DNA of 64,000 nt from NCBI RefSeq assembly GCF_003148685.1, contig NZ_QGGR01000002.1, positions 434,001 to 498,000 of the forward strand, given 5' to 3'. Positions within the stretch are counted from its first letter, which is position 1, and the number at the start of each line of letters is the position of its first letter. Under the pieces are notes generated by a model, which worked only from the letters and a program-made list of their open reading frames with translations, did not search any database and had not been told where the DNA came from. Positions 26,277 to 35,753 of the stretch are shown here, one piece after another. The position numbers were made by a program, and so were the translations under genes. The stretch comes from Actinoplanes xinjiangensis (GTDB taxonomy: Bacteria; Actinomycetota; Actinomycetes; Mycobacteriales; Micromonosporaceae).

Positions 26277-26942
26277 CTACAGGCGTGCGACGGCGAACGT
26301 CGCGGCCCGGGTGGCGTCGCCGGAGTAGCTCAGGTGCGCCAGTGTGCTGGCGCCGAGGGGGTCGCACACCACGTCCCGGTTGGCGCAGATGTCCAGGGTC
26401 CGCGCGGCGTACTCCCCGGTGATCCCCCGGCCCAGCTTGCGCAGCGGATATCCGAACACCAGCACGGCCGCCACCCGCGGCTGGACGGCGGCCGGGATGG
26501 TGGCGACGACCGGCGACCCCACGGCGGCACCCTGCGAGCTGATGCCGAGCGCGTTGCCGACCACGTTGGCGCCTTGCGAGTAGCCGACGAGGATGAAGCG
26601 CTGATCGGGGCAGGCCTGCGCCTGGGCGGTGACGTGCTCGACCAGGGCCCGGTTGCCCTGGGCCGGCGAGGTGGGGCTGATGCTGGCCGGGTAGTCCACG
26701 GCGTGCGAGGTCGACGTCGTGCCGGTCAGCCGCCGGTCGATGGCGGAGTACACCGGGTCACCGACGATGAGGCCCAGCCGGCCGGGTTCGCCGGTGCCCC
26801 GGGCGACGACCACGTCGACGTCGGTGCAGGGCGCGGCGGCCACCGCCGGAGTGGCCGCGATCATCGTGCCACCGGCGGCCAGCATGGCGGCGGCGAAGAC
26901 ACCGAAGAAGAGCCGGCGGGTACGGGGACGGGAGACGTGCAT
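26277..26942 (-). CDS. Secreted cutinase-family serine esterase
   Basis: 221 residues from ATG at 26942 (GAGGTG 6 bases upstream); an ATG 19 codons earlier is in frame but unsupported. A signal peptide is clear (RPRTRRLFFGVFAAAMLAAGG, cleavage near AVAAA). The alpha/beta-hydrolase core starts CTDVDVVVARGTGEPG. The nucleophile lies in GYSQGA, the Asp in DVVCDPLGA and the His in LAHLSYS, with Cys pairs as in cutinases. By family it hydrolyses ester bonds in cutin, polyesters or lipids outside the cell. Length is normal. It stands alone with hairpins downstream. Confidence 0.93.
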   Translation of the reverse strand: MHVSRPRTRRLFFGVFAAAMLAAGGTMIAATPAVAAAPCTDVDVVVARGTGEPGRLGLIVGDPVYSAIDRRLTGTTSTSHAVDYPASISPTSPAQGNRALVEHVTAQAQACPDQRFILVGYSQGANVVGNALGISSQGAAVGSPVVATIPAAVQPRVAAVLVFGYPLRKLGRGITGEYAARTLDICANRDVVCDPLGASTLAHLSYSGDATRAATFAVARL

Positions 26943-27142
26943 GGGGGTCACCTCTGCCTCTCGGGGATGTCGAGGGCACGAAGCTAACGAAGCTCTCACC
27001 TGCTGTGATACTCACCGAAATGCGTGTAACGATGGACAGGACTGTCACGGGAGTGCGTATCGCCCACCGGCCGCCCGCTGTAGTACGTTGACGGCGATCA
27101 GGTAGACCGACATCGATACGCGGCCCGAGTGGAGGGCGCGGC

Positions 27143-28324
27143 ATGACGATGCGTGACGCTTCGATGCGTACCGAATCGACCGTGATGACACCGGAGACCG
27201 TCGGCCTGCTGCGCGCCGACATCCTCGGCTCGGCCGAGACGATGGTCCGGGAGATCCAGAAACGCATCCCGGAGTACGCCCCCGAAGGGGCCGGCCGGCA
27301 GTTGCGGGCCGGCGTGGACCTCGCACTGCACCGCTACCTGCAACTGCTCGACCGGCACGTCGACCCCGCGCCGGAACGCGACACCGACTGGCGCGACGTC
27401 TACCGTTCCGCCGGCGCGAACGAGATGCGGGCCGGCCGGTCCCTGGACGCACTGCACGCCGCGATCCGCCTCTGCGCGCGACTGGCGAACCGCCGGCTCC
27501 GCGCGTTCGCCGAACGTCACGCCCTGGCCCCCCACGCGGTGGCCTGGCTGTCCGAAGCCATCTTCGACAACACCGACGAGATCGCCGAGGCGTCCGCCGA
27601 CGGGTACGCCCAGGCACGCCAGGCCGAGGCCGGTGAACGGGACCGGCGCCGCCGCCACCTGCTCGGCCTGCTCGTCGGCGATCCCGCCCCGTCGGAACAG
27701 GCGCTCACCGCCGCCGCCGCGGCCGCCGACTGGCGCCTGCCCCGTCGTCTCGCGGCCGTGGTGGCCGCGCCCGGCCCCGCGGCCCCGCCGCCGATCCTGC
27801 CGCCGGAGATCCTCGGCGGCTTCGACCACGAACCGCCGTGCCTGATCGTGCCCGACCCGGAGAGCGGCGCCGAGATCCGCGCGCTCGTCAACGGCCTGGC
27901 CCACCGGCACGTCGCGGTCGGCCTGCCGGTCGCGCCGACGGACGCCGGCAGATCGTTGCGCTGGGCCCGGCTGGCACTCGACCTCGCCGCGAAGGGCCGC
28001 ATCCCCCGGCAGCACGTCGTCTGGTGCAGCGAACATCTGGCCACCCTGACCGTCTTCCAGGACGAGGCGCTGGTCGACGCGCTGGCCGAGCGCAGTCTCG
28101 CGCCGCTGGCGCCGCTGCGCGCCGACAAACGGCGGCTGCTGGCCGAAACCCTGCTGGCCTGGCTCACGTTCAACCGCAACGCCATCGAGGTGGCCGCCCA
28201 CCTGCACGTCCACCCGCAGACCGTACGCCACCGCCTGCGGCAGCTGACCGACCTGTTCGGCCCGCAGATCCGCGACCCACACCGGGGCTTCGAGCTGGAG
28301 ATCGCCCTCCGCGCACGTCTCTGA
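27143..28324 (+). CDS. PucR-family helix-turn-helix regulator
   Basis: 393 residues. ATG at 27143 has GGAGGG 6 bases upstream. The C-terminal domain (NRNAIEVAAHLHVHPQTVRHRLRQL) is the PucR/CdaR-type helix-turn-helix. The middle has an alpha/beta region resembling the degenerate GGDEF-like CdaR domain (ERSLAPLAPLRADKRRLLAETLLAWL). The N-terminal half is helical (RSAGANEMRAGRSLDALHAAIRL). This matches the RsbRD/PucR type common in actinomycetes. Its targets are unknown. It precedes the phage-like pair in the same direction but is separated by 226 bases, so a link is not shown. Confidence 0.88.
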   Translation: MTMRDASMRTESTVMTPETVGLLRADILGSAETMVREIQKRIPEYAPEGAGRQLRAGVDLALHRYLQLLDRHVDPAPERDTDWRDVYRSAGANEMRAGRSLDALHAAIRLCARLANRRLRAFAERHALAPHAVAWLSEAIFDNTDEIAEASADGYAQARQAEAGERDRRRRHLLGLLVGDPAPSEQALTAAAAAADWRLPRRLAAVVAAPGPAAPPPILPPEILGGFDHEPPCLIVPDPESGAEIRALVNGLAHRHVAVGLPVAPTDAGRSLRWARLALDLAAKGRIPRQHVVWCSEHLATLTVFQDEALVDALAERSLAPLAPLRADKRRLLAETLLAWLTFNRNAIEVAAHLHVHPQTVRHRLRQLTDLFGPQIRDPHRGFELEIALRARL

Positions 28325-28550
28325 GCAAACGGTGCGGGGAGCAGTGCGGTCCGGGCTGGGTCAGGGTCGTGCGTGCGAAGTCGTCAGGGGATGGGCCGGC
28401 GCCGGCTGATCCGGTCCATCGCGGCCCGGAATCCGCGTATCTGACACCCTTTTTCGCAACCGGGTCGGTGACCGTGCGGACGGCCGGAAATGCGTTTCTT
28501 TCGATCGCGTGCATTCCCTAGGATCTCCGGTGATCAAGGGGGATGACACG

Positions 28551-30560
28551 GTGGGCGATTTTCAGCGGTTCGTGACGGATGTATCCACGCGTCTGTCCAC
28601 GATGTCCAAAGGCGAGTTGTTCGTGGTCGGCGACGGCCTGGACCGGGATTCGCTCTGGCTCACCTTTCTCGAATCCTTCCCCGCCGGCACCAATCTCCGG
28701 TTTCGTGAGCGGTCCGAATACGACTGCTCGACGTGCCGCGGATTCGTCAAGAACTTCGGTAACGTCGTCGAGATCCACGACGGACGGGTCCGCACCGTCT
28801 GGTCCGGGGTTTCCGCAAACGACCCGGTCTTCTCCGTCGTCGCCGCCGCAATGGACGAATTCGTCGGCAGCCTGCCGCTCTCCACCGTCTTCCGGTCCAC
28901 CGAGGCGCAGTACGGCACGAAGACGACCCGGACGCTGCGCGACGGCCAGGTGGAGGTGTGGCACCACCTGCACGGCCGGGTGGAGAAGCGGCATCACGTC
29001 ACGGACGTCGGCGCGGCTCGGGGCGCCTTCGAGGCCGCGGTGCAGGTGTTCCAGCGTGGCGTGGCCGAGCTGACGCAGCAGGCTCTGGACACCGTCGTCG
29101 ACCTCATCGACGACAACGCCCTCTACCGCGGCGCGGAGCACCGCCGGGCGGTGACCGATTTCCGGTCGCTGCGCAACGGTTGGGCGCAGGCGGCCGACGG
29201 GCGGGCCTTCGTGTTCGCCCACGCCATGGATCCGGCGGCCCGGCTCCGCAACACGGTGATCGGCACGCTCGTCCAGGACCTCTCCGCGGGCGTCGACCTG
29301 GAGCAGGCGGTCCGGTCGTTCGAGGCGAAGGTGGCACCGCAGAACTACCAGCGCCCCCGGGCGCTGATCACCCCGGCCATGGTCAAGGCGGCCATGAAGA
29401 CCATCGACGAGCTGGGCATCGAGGAGTCGTTGCAGCGACGGTTCGCCCGGCTGTCCGACGTGTCGGTCACCAACGTGCTGTGGGTCGACAACGACACCCA
29501 GTCGCGGATGAAGGACGGCATCGAAGGGCTGCTCATGAAGGCGGCCACCACCGGCTCGGCAGGTCCGCGCCCTGGTGACGCGAAGCCGGAGGAGATTCCG
29601 GTGGTCGCCTTCATGAAGGACGTCCTGCCCGGCGCCGCGACCATCGACCTGTGGGTCGCCAACAGCCACGAACCCCACTTCGTCAGTCTCACCACCGGCC
29701 GGCACCCGGCCGCCCCGCGACTGTTCAACTGGGACAACGACTTCGGCTGGTCCTACAACGGCAACGTCGCCGACTCGATCAAGGAGAAGGTCAAGCGGGC
29801 CGGCGGCAACGTCACCGGCAAGCTGCGGGTGAGCCTGTCCTGGTTCAACCACGACGACCTCGACCTGCACGTGTACGAACCCAACGGCGACCACATCTGG
29901 TACCAGGACAAGCGCAACAAACTGGATGTCGACATGAACGCGGGCGGGCCGTTCTCCCGCGAGCCCGTGGAGAACGTCACGTGGACCCGCAACATCGCCG
30001 ACGGTGAGTACCGGATCGAGGTGAACCAGTTCAGCAAGCGGGAGAGCACCCAGGTCGGCTTCGTGATCGAGACCGAGAGCAACGGGAGGATCGAGCACTA
30101 CAGCCACGAGAAGGCGGTCGGTCACAAGGAGACCGTCGAGGTGGGCCGGATGACGGTCGCCGGTGAGGTGATCACCGCTTTCCGGCCGGGCAGGGACATG
30201 CGGGCGGGCAGCGCCGGCAAGGACCTGTGGGGCATCACCACCGAACAGTTCGTGCCGGTGTCCACCCTCATGTACTCGCCGAACCACTTCGACGACAACG
30301 AGGTCGGCAACCGTCACTACTTCTTCATCCTGAAGGGGTGCGTGAACGACCAGCCGACCCGGGGGATCTACAACGAGTTTCTCCGCGGCGACCTGCAACC
30401 GCACCGCAAGGTGTTCGAGGTGCTCGGCGACCGCACCAAGTGCGAGCCGACCGCGAATCAGCTGTCCGGCCTCGGTTTCAGCTCCACCGTCCGCAGTTCC
30501 GTGGTCGCCAAGGTCACCATGACCAGCGGCCGGCGCCGCCTCATCAGCATCCAGTTCTGA
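28551..30560 (+). CDS. Phage-like 669-residue protein with a DUF2135/YfaP-like beta domain
   Basis: GTG at 28551 is preferred (AAGGGGG 8 bases upstream). A GTG at 28509 lacks an RBS. The N-terminal region is alpha/beta (SKGELFVVGDGLDRDSLW, DCSTCRGFVKNFG) and a helical middle follows. The C-terminal half has SLSWFNHDDLDLHVYEPNGD, then VDMNAGG and EPVENVTW. This Ca/Asp-rich pattern resembles DUF2135-type beta-sandwich domains found in phage and YfaP-like proteins. No signal peptide or transmembrane helix is seen. The next gene, 31 bases downstream, is a typical phage-encoded small protein, so the two are probably one module taken from a phage. Its role (structural, adhesion or counter-defence) is unknown. 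Confidence 0.8.
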   Translation: MGDFQRFVTDVSTRLSTMSKGELFVVGDGLDRDSLWLTFLESFPAGTNLRFRERSEYDCSTCRGFVKNFGNVVEIHDGRVRTVWSGVSANDPVFSVVAAAMDEFVGSLPLSTVFRSTEAQYGTKTTRTLRDGQVEVWHHLHGRVEKRHHVTDVGAARGAFEAAVQVFQRGVAELTQQALDTVVDLIDDNALYRGAEHRRAVTDFRSLRNGWAQAADGRAFVFAHAMDPAARLRNTVIGTLVQDLSAGVDLEQAVRSFEAKVAPQNYQRPRALITPAMVKAAMKTIDELGIEESLQRRFARLSDVSVTNVLWVDNDTQSRMKDGIEGLLMKAATTGSAGPRPGDAKPEEIPVVAFMKDVLPGAATIDLWVANSHEPHFVSLTTGRHPAAPRLFNWDNDFGWSYNGNVADSIKEKVKRAGGNVTGKLRVSLSWFNHDDLDLHVYEPNGDHIWYQDKRNKLDVDMNAGGPFSREPVENVTWTRNIADGEYRIEVNQFSKRESTQVGFVIETESNGRIEHYSHEKAVGHKETVEVGRMTVAGEVITAFRPGRDMRAGSAGKDLWGITTEQFVPVSTLMYSPNHFDDNEVGNRHYFFILKGCVNDQPTRGIYNEFLRGDLQPHRKVFEVLGDRTKCEPTANQLSGLGFSSTVRSSVVAKVTMTSGRRRLISIQF

Positions 30561-30591
30561 TTCCCTACCCCGACCTCTGGAGGAGGCCATC

Positions 30592-30987
30592 GTGACCATT
30601 TTCGAAACGGCCACGCGGGAGAAGTTCCGCTACCCGTCGACCAAGGGCCTGCTGACCACGGAACAGCTGTGGGAGCTTCCGCTGACCGCCAGGTCCGGCT
30701 TCAGCCTCGATGACGTGGCCAAGGCCGTCAACGCCGAGCTCAAGGCCGTCTCCACCGAGTCGTTCGTGGCCACCGAGGCCAATCCGGCCAAGGCGACCCT
30801 GGAGACCAAGTTGGAGGTCGTCAAGCACGTCATCGCCGTCCGCCTCGCGGAGGACCAGGCGGCGAAGGCCGCCGCGGCCAGGAAGCTGGAGAAGGAGAAG
30901 CTGCTGACGGTCCTGGGCCGCAAGCAGGATGCGGTCCTGGAGAACCTGACGGAGGCGGAGCTGCTGGCCCGGATCAACAACCTGTAG
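30592..30987 (+). CDS. Small phage-type conserved protein, partner of the 669-residue protein
   Basis: 131 residues from GTG at 30592 with AGGAGG 5 bases upstream. The N-terminus ([19 protein letters not shown], then [10 protein letters not shown]) and the following [16 protein letters not shown] match a family I know from tailed-phage genomes. The rest is a Lys/Glu/Ala coiled coil ([20 protein letters not shown]) ending in [13 protein letters not shown]. It is probably cytosolic and may oligomerise or bind the upstream protein. It forms an operon with that gene. No integrase or other phage gene is nearby, so the pair looks like an isolated, domesticated cassette. Confidence 0.75.
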   Translation: MTIFETATREKFRYPSTKGLLTTEQLWELPLTARSGFSLDDVAKAVNAELKAVSTESFVATEANPAKATLETKLEVVKHVIAVRLAEDQAAKAAAARKLEKEKLLTVLGRKQDAVLENLTEAELLARINNL

Positions 30988-31117
30988 CCGCCGATCGTCA
31001 GTGGTCGAGCCTGAGCTCAGGAATCCGTCAGAGCGGGCCCGCGGGCACCGTTCTAATCCTGGCCTCAGGTTGACCGGGGAGAATGAGCGCCAAATCCATC
31101 GATTGGAGGGGGCCGGC

Positions 31118-31810
31118 GTGCGGATCCTGATCGCGGATGATGACGCGGCCATCCGCGAGTCGCTGGAGCGGGTGCTCCAGGTCGAGGGCTACGACACCAG
31201 CACCGTCGCCAACGGTCTCGCCGTGCTCGACGGGGTCGACGGGCCGGGCGGTGACACGCTGGATCTGCTGATCCTCGACGTGATGATGCCCCGCCTCGGT
31301 GGGTTGGAGACCTGCCGGCGGTTGCGGGCCGCGGGCCGGGATCTGCCGGTGCTGATGCTGACCGCCCGTGATCAGGTCTCCGACCGGGTCACGGGGCTGG
31401 ACGCGGGCGCCGACGACTACCTGCCCAAGCCGTTCGCCACCGAGGAGTTGCTGGCCCGGGTGCGGGCCCTGCTGCGGCGGCGCACGGCCCCCGACGGGGA
31501 GTCGCCGATCCTCGCGTTCGCCGACGTCCGGCTCGATCCCGACAGGTTCGAGGCGTGGCGGGGCGGGCGACCGCTGCGCCTGACCCGGACCGAGTTCTCC
31601 CTCCTCCAGGTCCTCCTGCGCAACGCGACCCGGGTCCTGACCCGCGACGCGCTGTTCGAGGCGATCTGGGGCTTCGACATGAGCGCCACCGCCAACAACC
31701 TCCAGGTGTACGTGAGTTACCTGCGCCGCAAGATGGAGGCCGAGGGTGAGCCGCGATTGATCTACACACTGCGCGGCCTGGGATACACGTTGCGGGAGAC
31801 TCCTCCGTGA
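31118..31810 (+). CDS. OmpR-family response regulator
   Basis: 230 residues from GTG at 31118 (GGAGGGGG 5 bases upstream); the open frame extends further up but the receiver domain starts here ([16 protein letters not shown]). The phosphoacceptor Asp is in LLILDVMMP, the Thr in LMLTARD and the Lys in LPKPF. A C-terminal winged helix follows ([29 protein letters not shown]). It is coupled by GTGA overlap to the sensor kinase. The convergent MMPL exporter is a plausible target, as in MprAB-like systems, but no binding site is shown. Confidence 0.95.
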   Translation: MRILIADDDAAIRESLERVLQVEGYDTSTVANGLAVLDGVDGPGGDTLDLLILDVMMPRLGGLETCRRLRAAGRDLPVLMLTARDQVSDRVTGLDAGADDYLPKPFATEELLARVRALLRRRTAPDGESPILAFADVRLDPDRFEAWRGGRPLRLTRTEFSLLQVLLRNATRVLTRDALFEAIWGFDMSATANNLQVYVSYLRRKMEAEGEPRLIYTLRGLGYTLRETPP

Positions 31811-33249
31811 GCAGGCCCGGCGGCCGGGAACCGCGCCGGCTGACCCGATGGTGGCGCCGGCGGTCGCTGCGGATGAGGATGACCGTGATCGCGGCGACGG
31901 CCATCGCGGCCAGCGTGTTCGTGGCCTTCCAGGCTGCCAGCGAGCTACTGGACGGGGAACTGCGGAACACCGCCGAGAATCAGCTACGCGCCGACTCCCG
32001 CGTCCTGGCGACGAACGCGGAGAGCGCCGGTCTGGCGCGGGTGCAACTACCGCCGTATCCGGGATCCGGTCGACTGGTGCGGGTCATCCTGCCCGACGGC
32101 TCGACCCGGACGCCGGCCGGTCAACCCGCACTGCCCCCGGTCAGCGAGCAGGCCGGGCGCGTGGCGCGTGGCGCGTCAGCCGACCTGATGGAGTCGAAGG
32201 ACAGCGACGAGGACGGCTACCGCATCTACACGCTGCGGACGGGCGACGGCGCGATCCAGGTGGCCCACGCCGCCGACGACAGCCCGATCAACCGGTTCGG
32301 GTTGGGCATGCTGCTGAGCGGGCTGCTCTGCGTGGTCGGCGGCGCCCTCGTCGGGCGGGCCGTGGCGCGGACCGGGCTGGCACCGATCGACCGGCTGACC
32401 GCCGCCGCGGTACGTGTCGCGAACACCCGGGATCTCGACGCCGGCATCCCGGACGAGGGCGGTGGGGAGATCCGGCGGCTGATCCAGGCGATCAACGACA
32501 TGCTCGCCGCACTCCGCGACTCCCGGCGGGCCCAGCGGCTGCTCGCCGAGGACGCCGCCCATGAGCTCAAGACTCCGCTCACCAGCCTGCGCCTCAACAT
32601 CGAGCTGCTGGTCCGGCTCGACCGGCGCGGCACCCTCGACACCGCCATCTCGGCGGAGAGCCGGACCCGGCTGCTCAACGATCTCGGCGCCCAGGTGGCC
32701 GAGTTGAGCACCCTTGCCGCCGAGCTGACCGACCTGGCACGCGGTGACGTCAGCGACGAGAGCGCCGAGCCGCTCGACCTCGCCGACGTGGTGGTGGCCG
32801 CCGCGACCCAGGCGCGTTCCCGCCTTCCCGGCCTCGAGGTCGCGCTCGACGTGACCTCCGTGTGGGTGAGCGGGCGTCCCGCCGCGCTCCAGCGCGCGGT
32901 GCTCAACCTCATCGACAACGCCGGCAAGTGGTCCCCCACGGACCAGCCGGTCCAGGTCCGGCTACATGCCGGGGCCGGGGCGGTGGTGCTCGAGGTCGAC
33001 GATGCCGGGCCCGGCATCGACGCCACCGACGTACCGCGGGTGTTCGACCGGTTCTACCGTGCCGACAGCGCCCGGGCGTTGCCGGGATCCGGTCTGGGGC
33101 TGTCGATCGTGCAGCGGGTCGTCCACGCCCACGGCGGCCGGGCCACCGTCGGCCGCTCCGCACGCGGTGGCGCGCTGCTTCGGGTCGACCTTCCGGCCGC
33201 GGCCCCGGCCGCCCGGCTCACCGCCGGGGAGGACACCGCGGTGCGCTGA
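31807..33249 (+). CDS. Two-component sensor histidine kinase
   Basis: 480 residues. GTG at 31807 overlaps the regulator stop. TM1 is at about 20-40 ([19 protein letters not shown]), an extracytoplasmic sensor region of about 120 residues follows, TM2 is [15 protein letters not shown], and then a HAMP domain. The phospho-His lies in [13 protein letters not shown]. The ATPase boxes are NLIDNAGKW (N), DDAGPGID (G1) and GSGLGLSIV (G2). It is a complete membrane kinase of the EnvZ/MprB type. The signal is unknown. The Pro-rich sensor loop (LPPYPGSGR) suggests an envelope cue. Confidence 0.95.
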   Translation: MSRPGGREPRRLTRWWRRRSLRMRMTVIAATAIAASVFVAFQAASELLDGELRNTAENQLRADSRVLATNAESAGLARVQLPPYPGSGRLVRVILPDGSTRTPAGQPALPPVSEQAGRVARGASADLMESKDSDEDGYRIYTLRTGDGAIQVAHAADDSPINRFGLGMLLSGLLCVVGGALVGRAVARTGLAPIDRLTAAAVRVANTRDLDAGIPDEGGGEIRRLIQAINDMLAALRDSRRAQRLLAEDAAHELKTPLTSLRLNIELLVRLDRRGTLDTAISAESRTRLLNDLGAQVAELSTLAAELTDLARGDVSDESAEPLDLADVVVAAATQARSRLPGLEVALDVTSVWVSGRPAALQRAVLNLIDNAGKWSPTDQPVQVRLHAGAGAVVLEVDDAGPGIDATDVPRVFDRFYRADSARALPGSGLGLSIVQRVVHAHGGRATVGRSARGGALLRVDLPAAAPAARLTAGEDTAVR

Positions 33250-33379
33250 CCCGCCCGGCGGCGCGGCACAAAGCAAGGGAGGCGGCCCTCGGACATGGCC
33301 CCGGGCGGCTCACCCGCGGTGCACCGGCCCTGGCGCGAGGCGCGGGACCGGAGGGCAGCGGCCACCGGGCCGATGAAAG

Positions 33380-33413
33380 GATCCGGGACGGGTCTGGGTC
33401 CCCGTCCCGGATC
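33380..33413. terminator. Bidirectional hairpin between the kinase and MMPL genes
   Basis: GATCCGGGACGGG (33380-33392) pairs perfectly with 33401-33413 (13 bp, loop of 8). It sits between two convergent genes whose stops are at 33249 and 33432. Confidence 0.75.
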
Positions 33414-33431
33414 TCGTACGTGCCGCCGCAC

Positions 33432-35576
33432 TCACCGTTGCAGCGCGGGCTCCTGATCGTCCACGAGCGGCCGTTGACCATCCGGAAGCTCGACCGGTCG
33501 GGACAGCCGGCTCGGCCACCACATCCGCCGACCGATCAGCAGGGTGAGGGCGGGCACCAGGACCGACCGCACCAGCAGGGCGTCGAGCAGCACACCGAAG
33601 GCGACCAGGAAGCCGACCTCGATCAGCATCACCAGCGGAAGCGTGGTGAGGACCGCGAACGTGGCCGCCAGGACCAGACCTGCCGAGGTGATGACGCCAC
33701 CCGTGGCGGACAGGGCTTTCAGCATGCCCTCTCTGGTGCCGAGCCGTACGGTCTCCTCCCGGGCCCGGCTGGCCAGGAAGATGTTGTAGTCGACGCCGAG
33801 CGCCACCAGGAACAGGAATGCCAGCAGCGGCACCGAATAGTCGACACCCTTGAACCCGAGGATCGTGTCGAAGATGAACACGCTCCCGCCGAAGGCCGCG
33901 GCGAACGAGACGATCACGGTGGCCATCAGGACCAGCGGGGCCACGATCGCGCGCAGCAGCAGCGCGAGGACGATCAGGACGACGGCGAGCACCAGCGGGA
34001 TCACCACCTTCTCGTCGCGCCTGGTGGTGACCTCGGTGTCGAGGTTCTCCGCGCTCGGCCCGCCGACGATCGCCTCCGCCCCGCTCACCGCGTGCACGGC
34101 GGTGCGTACCCGCTTGATCGTGTCGTACTCCGCGACGGTGTCCGGCGCGTCCGTCGGGAACACGGAGATGTCGGCCCAGCCACCGCTGGTCTGACCGGGG
34201 ACGGCCACGGCCACACCGGGAGTGCCCTCGACGATGTCGAGCACCCGCTCCTGGTACGCCGGCCGGGTGAAGACCGTCATCGGCTGACCGCCGAGCTCCG
34301 GGAAGTGCTGGCGGAGCACGGTGAAGCCGGTGACCGACTCCGGTGCGGACAGGAACTGGTCCTGCTCCCGCAGGGCGCCGGTGTTGCCGGCCAGCCCGAT
34401 CGCGAGCACGCCGAGTATTCCGAGCGAGCCGAGCGTCGCCACCCATCGACGGCGGCTGATGGTGGAGCCGAGCCGTCCCCACAGCCCCGGCTTCGCCTCC
34501 TCCACGGCCGCACTGAACCGGGGGATGGCCGGCCAGAAGATCCGCCTGCCGAGCACCACGAGCACCGCCGGGAACAGCGTCAGCATGGCCACCAGCGCGC
34601 ACAGGATGCCGGCCGCACCGATCGGGCCCAAACCGCTGGTGCTGTTCAGGTCCGCGACGAGCAGGCAGAGCAGGCCGGCGACCACGGTGGCCGCGGACGC
34701 GACGATGGCCGGCGCCGCGCCGCGCAGCGCGTGGACCATCGCGACCCGGACGTTCTCGTGGTGGTGCAGGGTCTCCCGATATCGAGCGATGAGCAGCAGC
34801 GCGTAGTCCGTGCCGACGCCGAACACCAGGATCGTCAGCAGCGCCGAGTTCTGGTCGTTGACGACGATGCCGAAGCCCTTGACGAGCAGGTAGACGGTCG
34901 CCATCGCGGTCAGTGCGGCCGCGCCGACGACCACGAGCGGGATGAACCACAACACCGGGCTGCGGTACGTGAGGACGAGCAGGACCGTGACGACGATGAC
35001 GGTGGTGAGGAAGACCTGCAGGTCGATGCCGTCGAAGACGGCGTCCATGTCACCGTCGACCGCGGCCGGGCCGGTCACTTCGAGTTCCAGGCCGGCGGGG
35101 CGGTCTTTCGCGGCGTCACGCAACGGGCCGACGAGGGCCTCCGGTGCACCGTAGGTCGTGCTCACGTCGAGGGTGAACATCATCGCCTTGCCGTCGGTGG
35201 AGGGTCTCGTCGCCGGGCCCTCGTCGTCCTCGCCGGCCGCCGCCTTCGGCGGGTACCGCCCGGCGAGGGCGTCGTAGTGGCGCTCGACCGTCGCGCGGTC
35301 GGCGTCGGTCATGCCGCCGGCGCGGTGGTACACGAAGACGAACGTGTTGTCCTCACCGCCGGGGAGGCTGTCCTCCAGGACCGCCACCTTGGTGGACTCG
35401 GCATCGGCCGGCAGGGTGTCCACGGCTCTGTCGGTGGTGACCGAGCTCAACTTTCCGCTCAACGGCACCATGACCGCGGCCAGCGCCATCCACAAGCCGA
35501 TCACCAACCACGGCACCCACCGGCCTGCCAGCCGACCGGGCGGCGCTTGCCTGGGCGGCGCTGCGTTGACTGCCAT
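33432..35576 (-). CDS. MMPL/RND-family membrane transporter
   Basis: 714 residues from ATG at 35576, with AGGAGG 6 bases upstream; the TTG just before it is not needed. It has twelve predicted transmembrane segments in two halves, each with a large external loop. The conserved membrane acidic/aromatic pairs GTDYALLL and GVDYNIFL, which carry the proton relay of MmpL proteins, are intact. Family role: proton-driven export of lipids, siderophores or drugs to the envelope. It is transcribed towards the two-component system, sharing the hairpin at 33380. Upstream, 50-85 bases from the start, lies a 36-bp element (35626-35661) repeated near the orphan response regulator, so that regulator may control it. 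Confidence 0.93.
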   Translation of the reverse strand: MAVNAAPPRQAPPGRLAGRWVPWLVIGLWMALAAVMVPLSGKLSSVTTDRAVDTLPADAESTKVAVLEDSLPGGEDNTFVFVYHRAGGMTDADRATVERHYDALAGRYPPKAAAGEDDEGPATRPSTDGKAMMFTLDVSTTYGAPEALVGPLRDAAKDRPAGLELEVTGPAAVDGDMDAVFDGIDLQVFLTTVIVVTVLLVLTYRSPVLWFIPLVVVGAAALTAMATVYLLVKGFGIVVNDQNSALLTILVFGVGTDYALLLIARYRETLHHHENVRVAMVHALRGAAPAIVASAATVVAGLLCLLVADLNSTSGLGPIGAAGILCALVAMLTLFPAVLVVLGRRIFWPAIPRFSAAVEEAKPGLWGRLGSTISRRRWVATLGSLGILGVLAIGLAGNTGALREQDQFLSAPESVTGFTVLRQHFPELGGQPMTVFTRPAYQERVLDIVEGTPGVAVAVPGQTSGGWADISVFPTDAPDTVAEYDTIKRVRTAVHAVSGAEAIVGGPSAENLDTEVTTRRDEKVVIPLVLAVVLIVLALLLRAIVAPLVLMATVIVSFAAAFGGSVFIFDTILGFKGVDYSVPLLAFLFLVALGVDYNIFLASRAREETVRLGTREGMLKALSATGGVITSAGLVLAATFAVLTTLPLVMLIEVGFLVAFGVLLDALLVRSVLVPALTLLIGRRMWWPSRLSRPVELPDGQRPLVDDQEPALQR

Positions 35577-35625
35577 CAATAGCCTCCTACATACGAGTCA
35601 CGTCGCTCATCTGAGGCCGAATTCG

Positions 35626-35661
35626 TACCGAGCGAATCTGAGACGACCGTTAATACGGCGC
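35626..35661 (-). promoter_or_regulatory. Conserved element A upstream of the MMPL gene
   Basis: The 36 bases match element B (37776-37811) at 32 positions, with no gap and in the same orientation. Shared blocks are TACCGAGCGAA, ACGACCGTTA and ACGGCGC. The inner CCGT-TAAT-ACGG is an imperfect inverted repeat. On the minus strand the element lies 50-85 bases before the MMPL ATG, a fitting place for an operator/promoter. TACGAAT just downstream could be a -10. Confidence 0.6.
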
Positions 35662-35669
35662 TCCGGAGA

Positions 35670-35719
35670 GCGGTACCGCGGTACCGCCGCACTCACGAGA
35701 ATCACGACCGCGGTACGAC
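35670..35719. promoter_or_regulatory. Clustered GCGGTACC palindromes before the copper-protein gene
   Basis: GCGGTACCGC (35670-35679) is directly followed by CGGTACCG (35679-35686). A half-site CGCGGTACG lies at 35709-35717. They sit 35-84 bases upstream of the ATG at 35754 and look like operator sites for a dimeric repressor. Confidence 0.4.
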
Positions 35720-35753
35720 GAAACGGGACGGAATCGGACCTAGCTTTCGAGCC

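Noticed and set aside
32862..35582. Plus-strand frame opposite the MMPL gene, rich in His/Gln/Asp
   Set aside because: Antisense shadow of the membrane protein; no domain or RBS.
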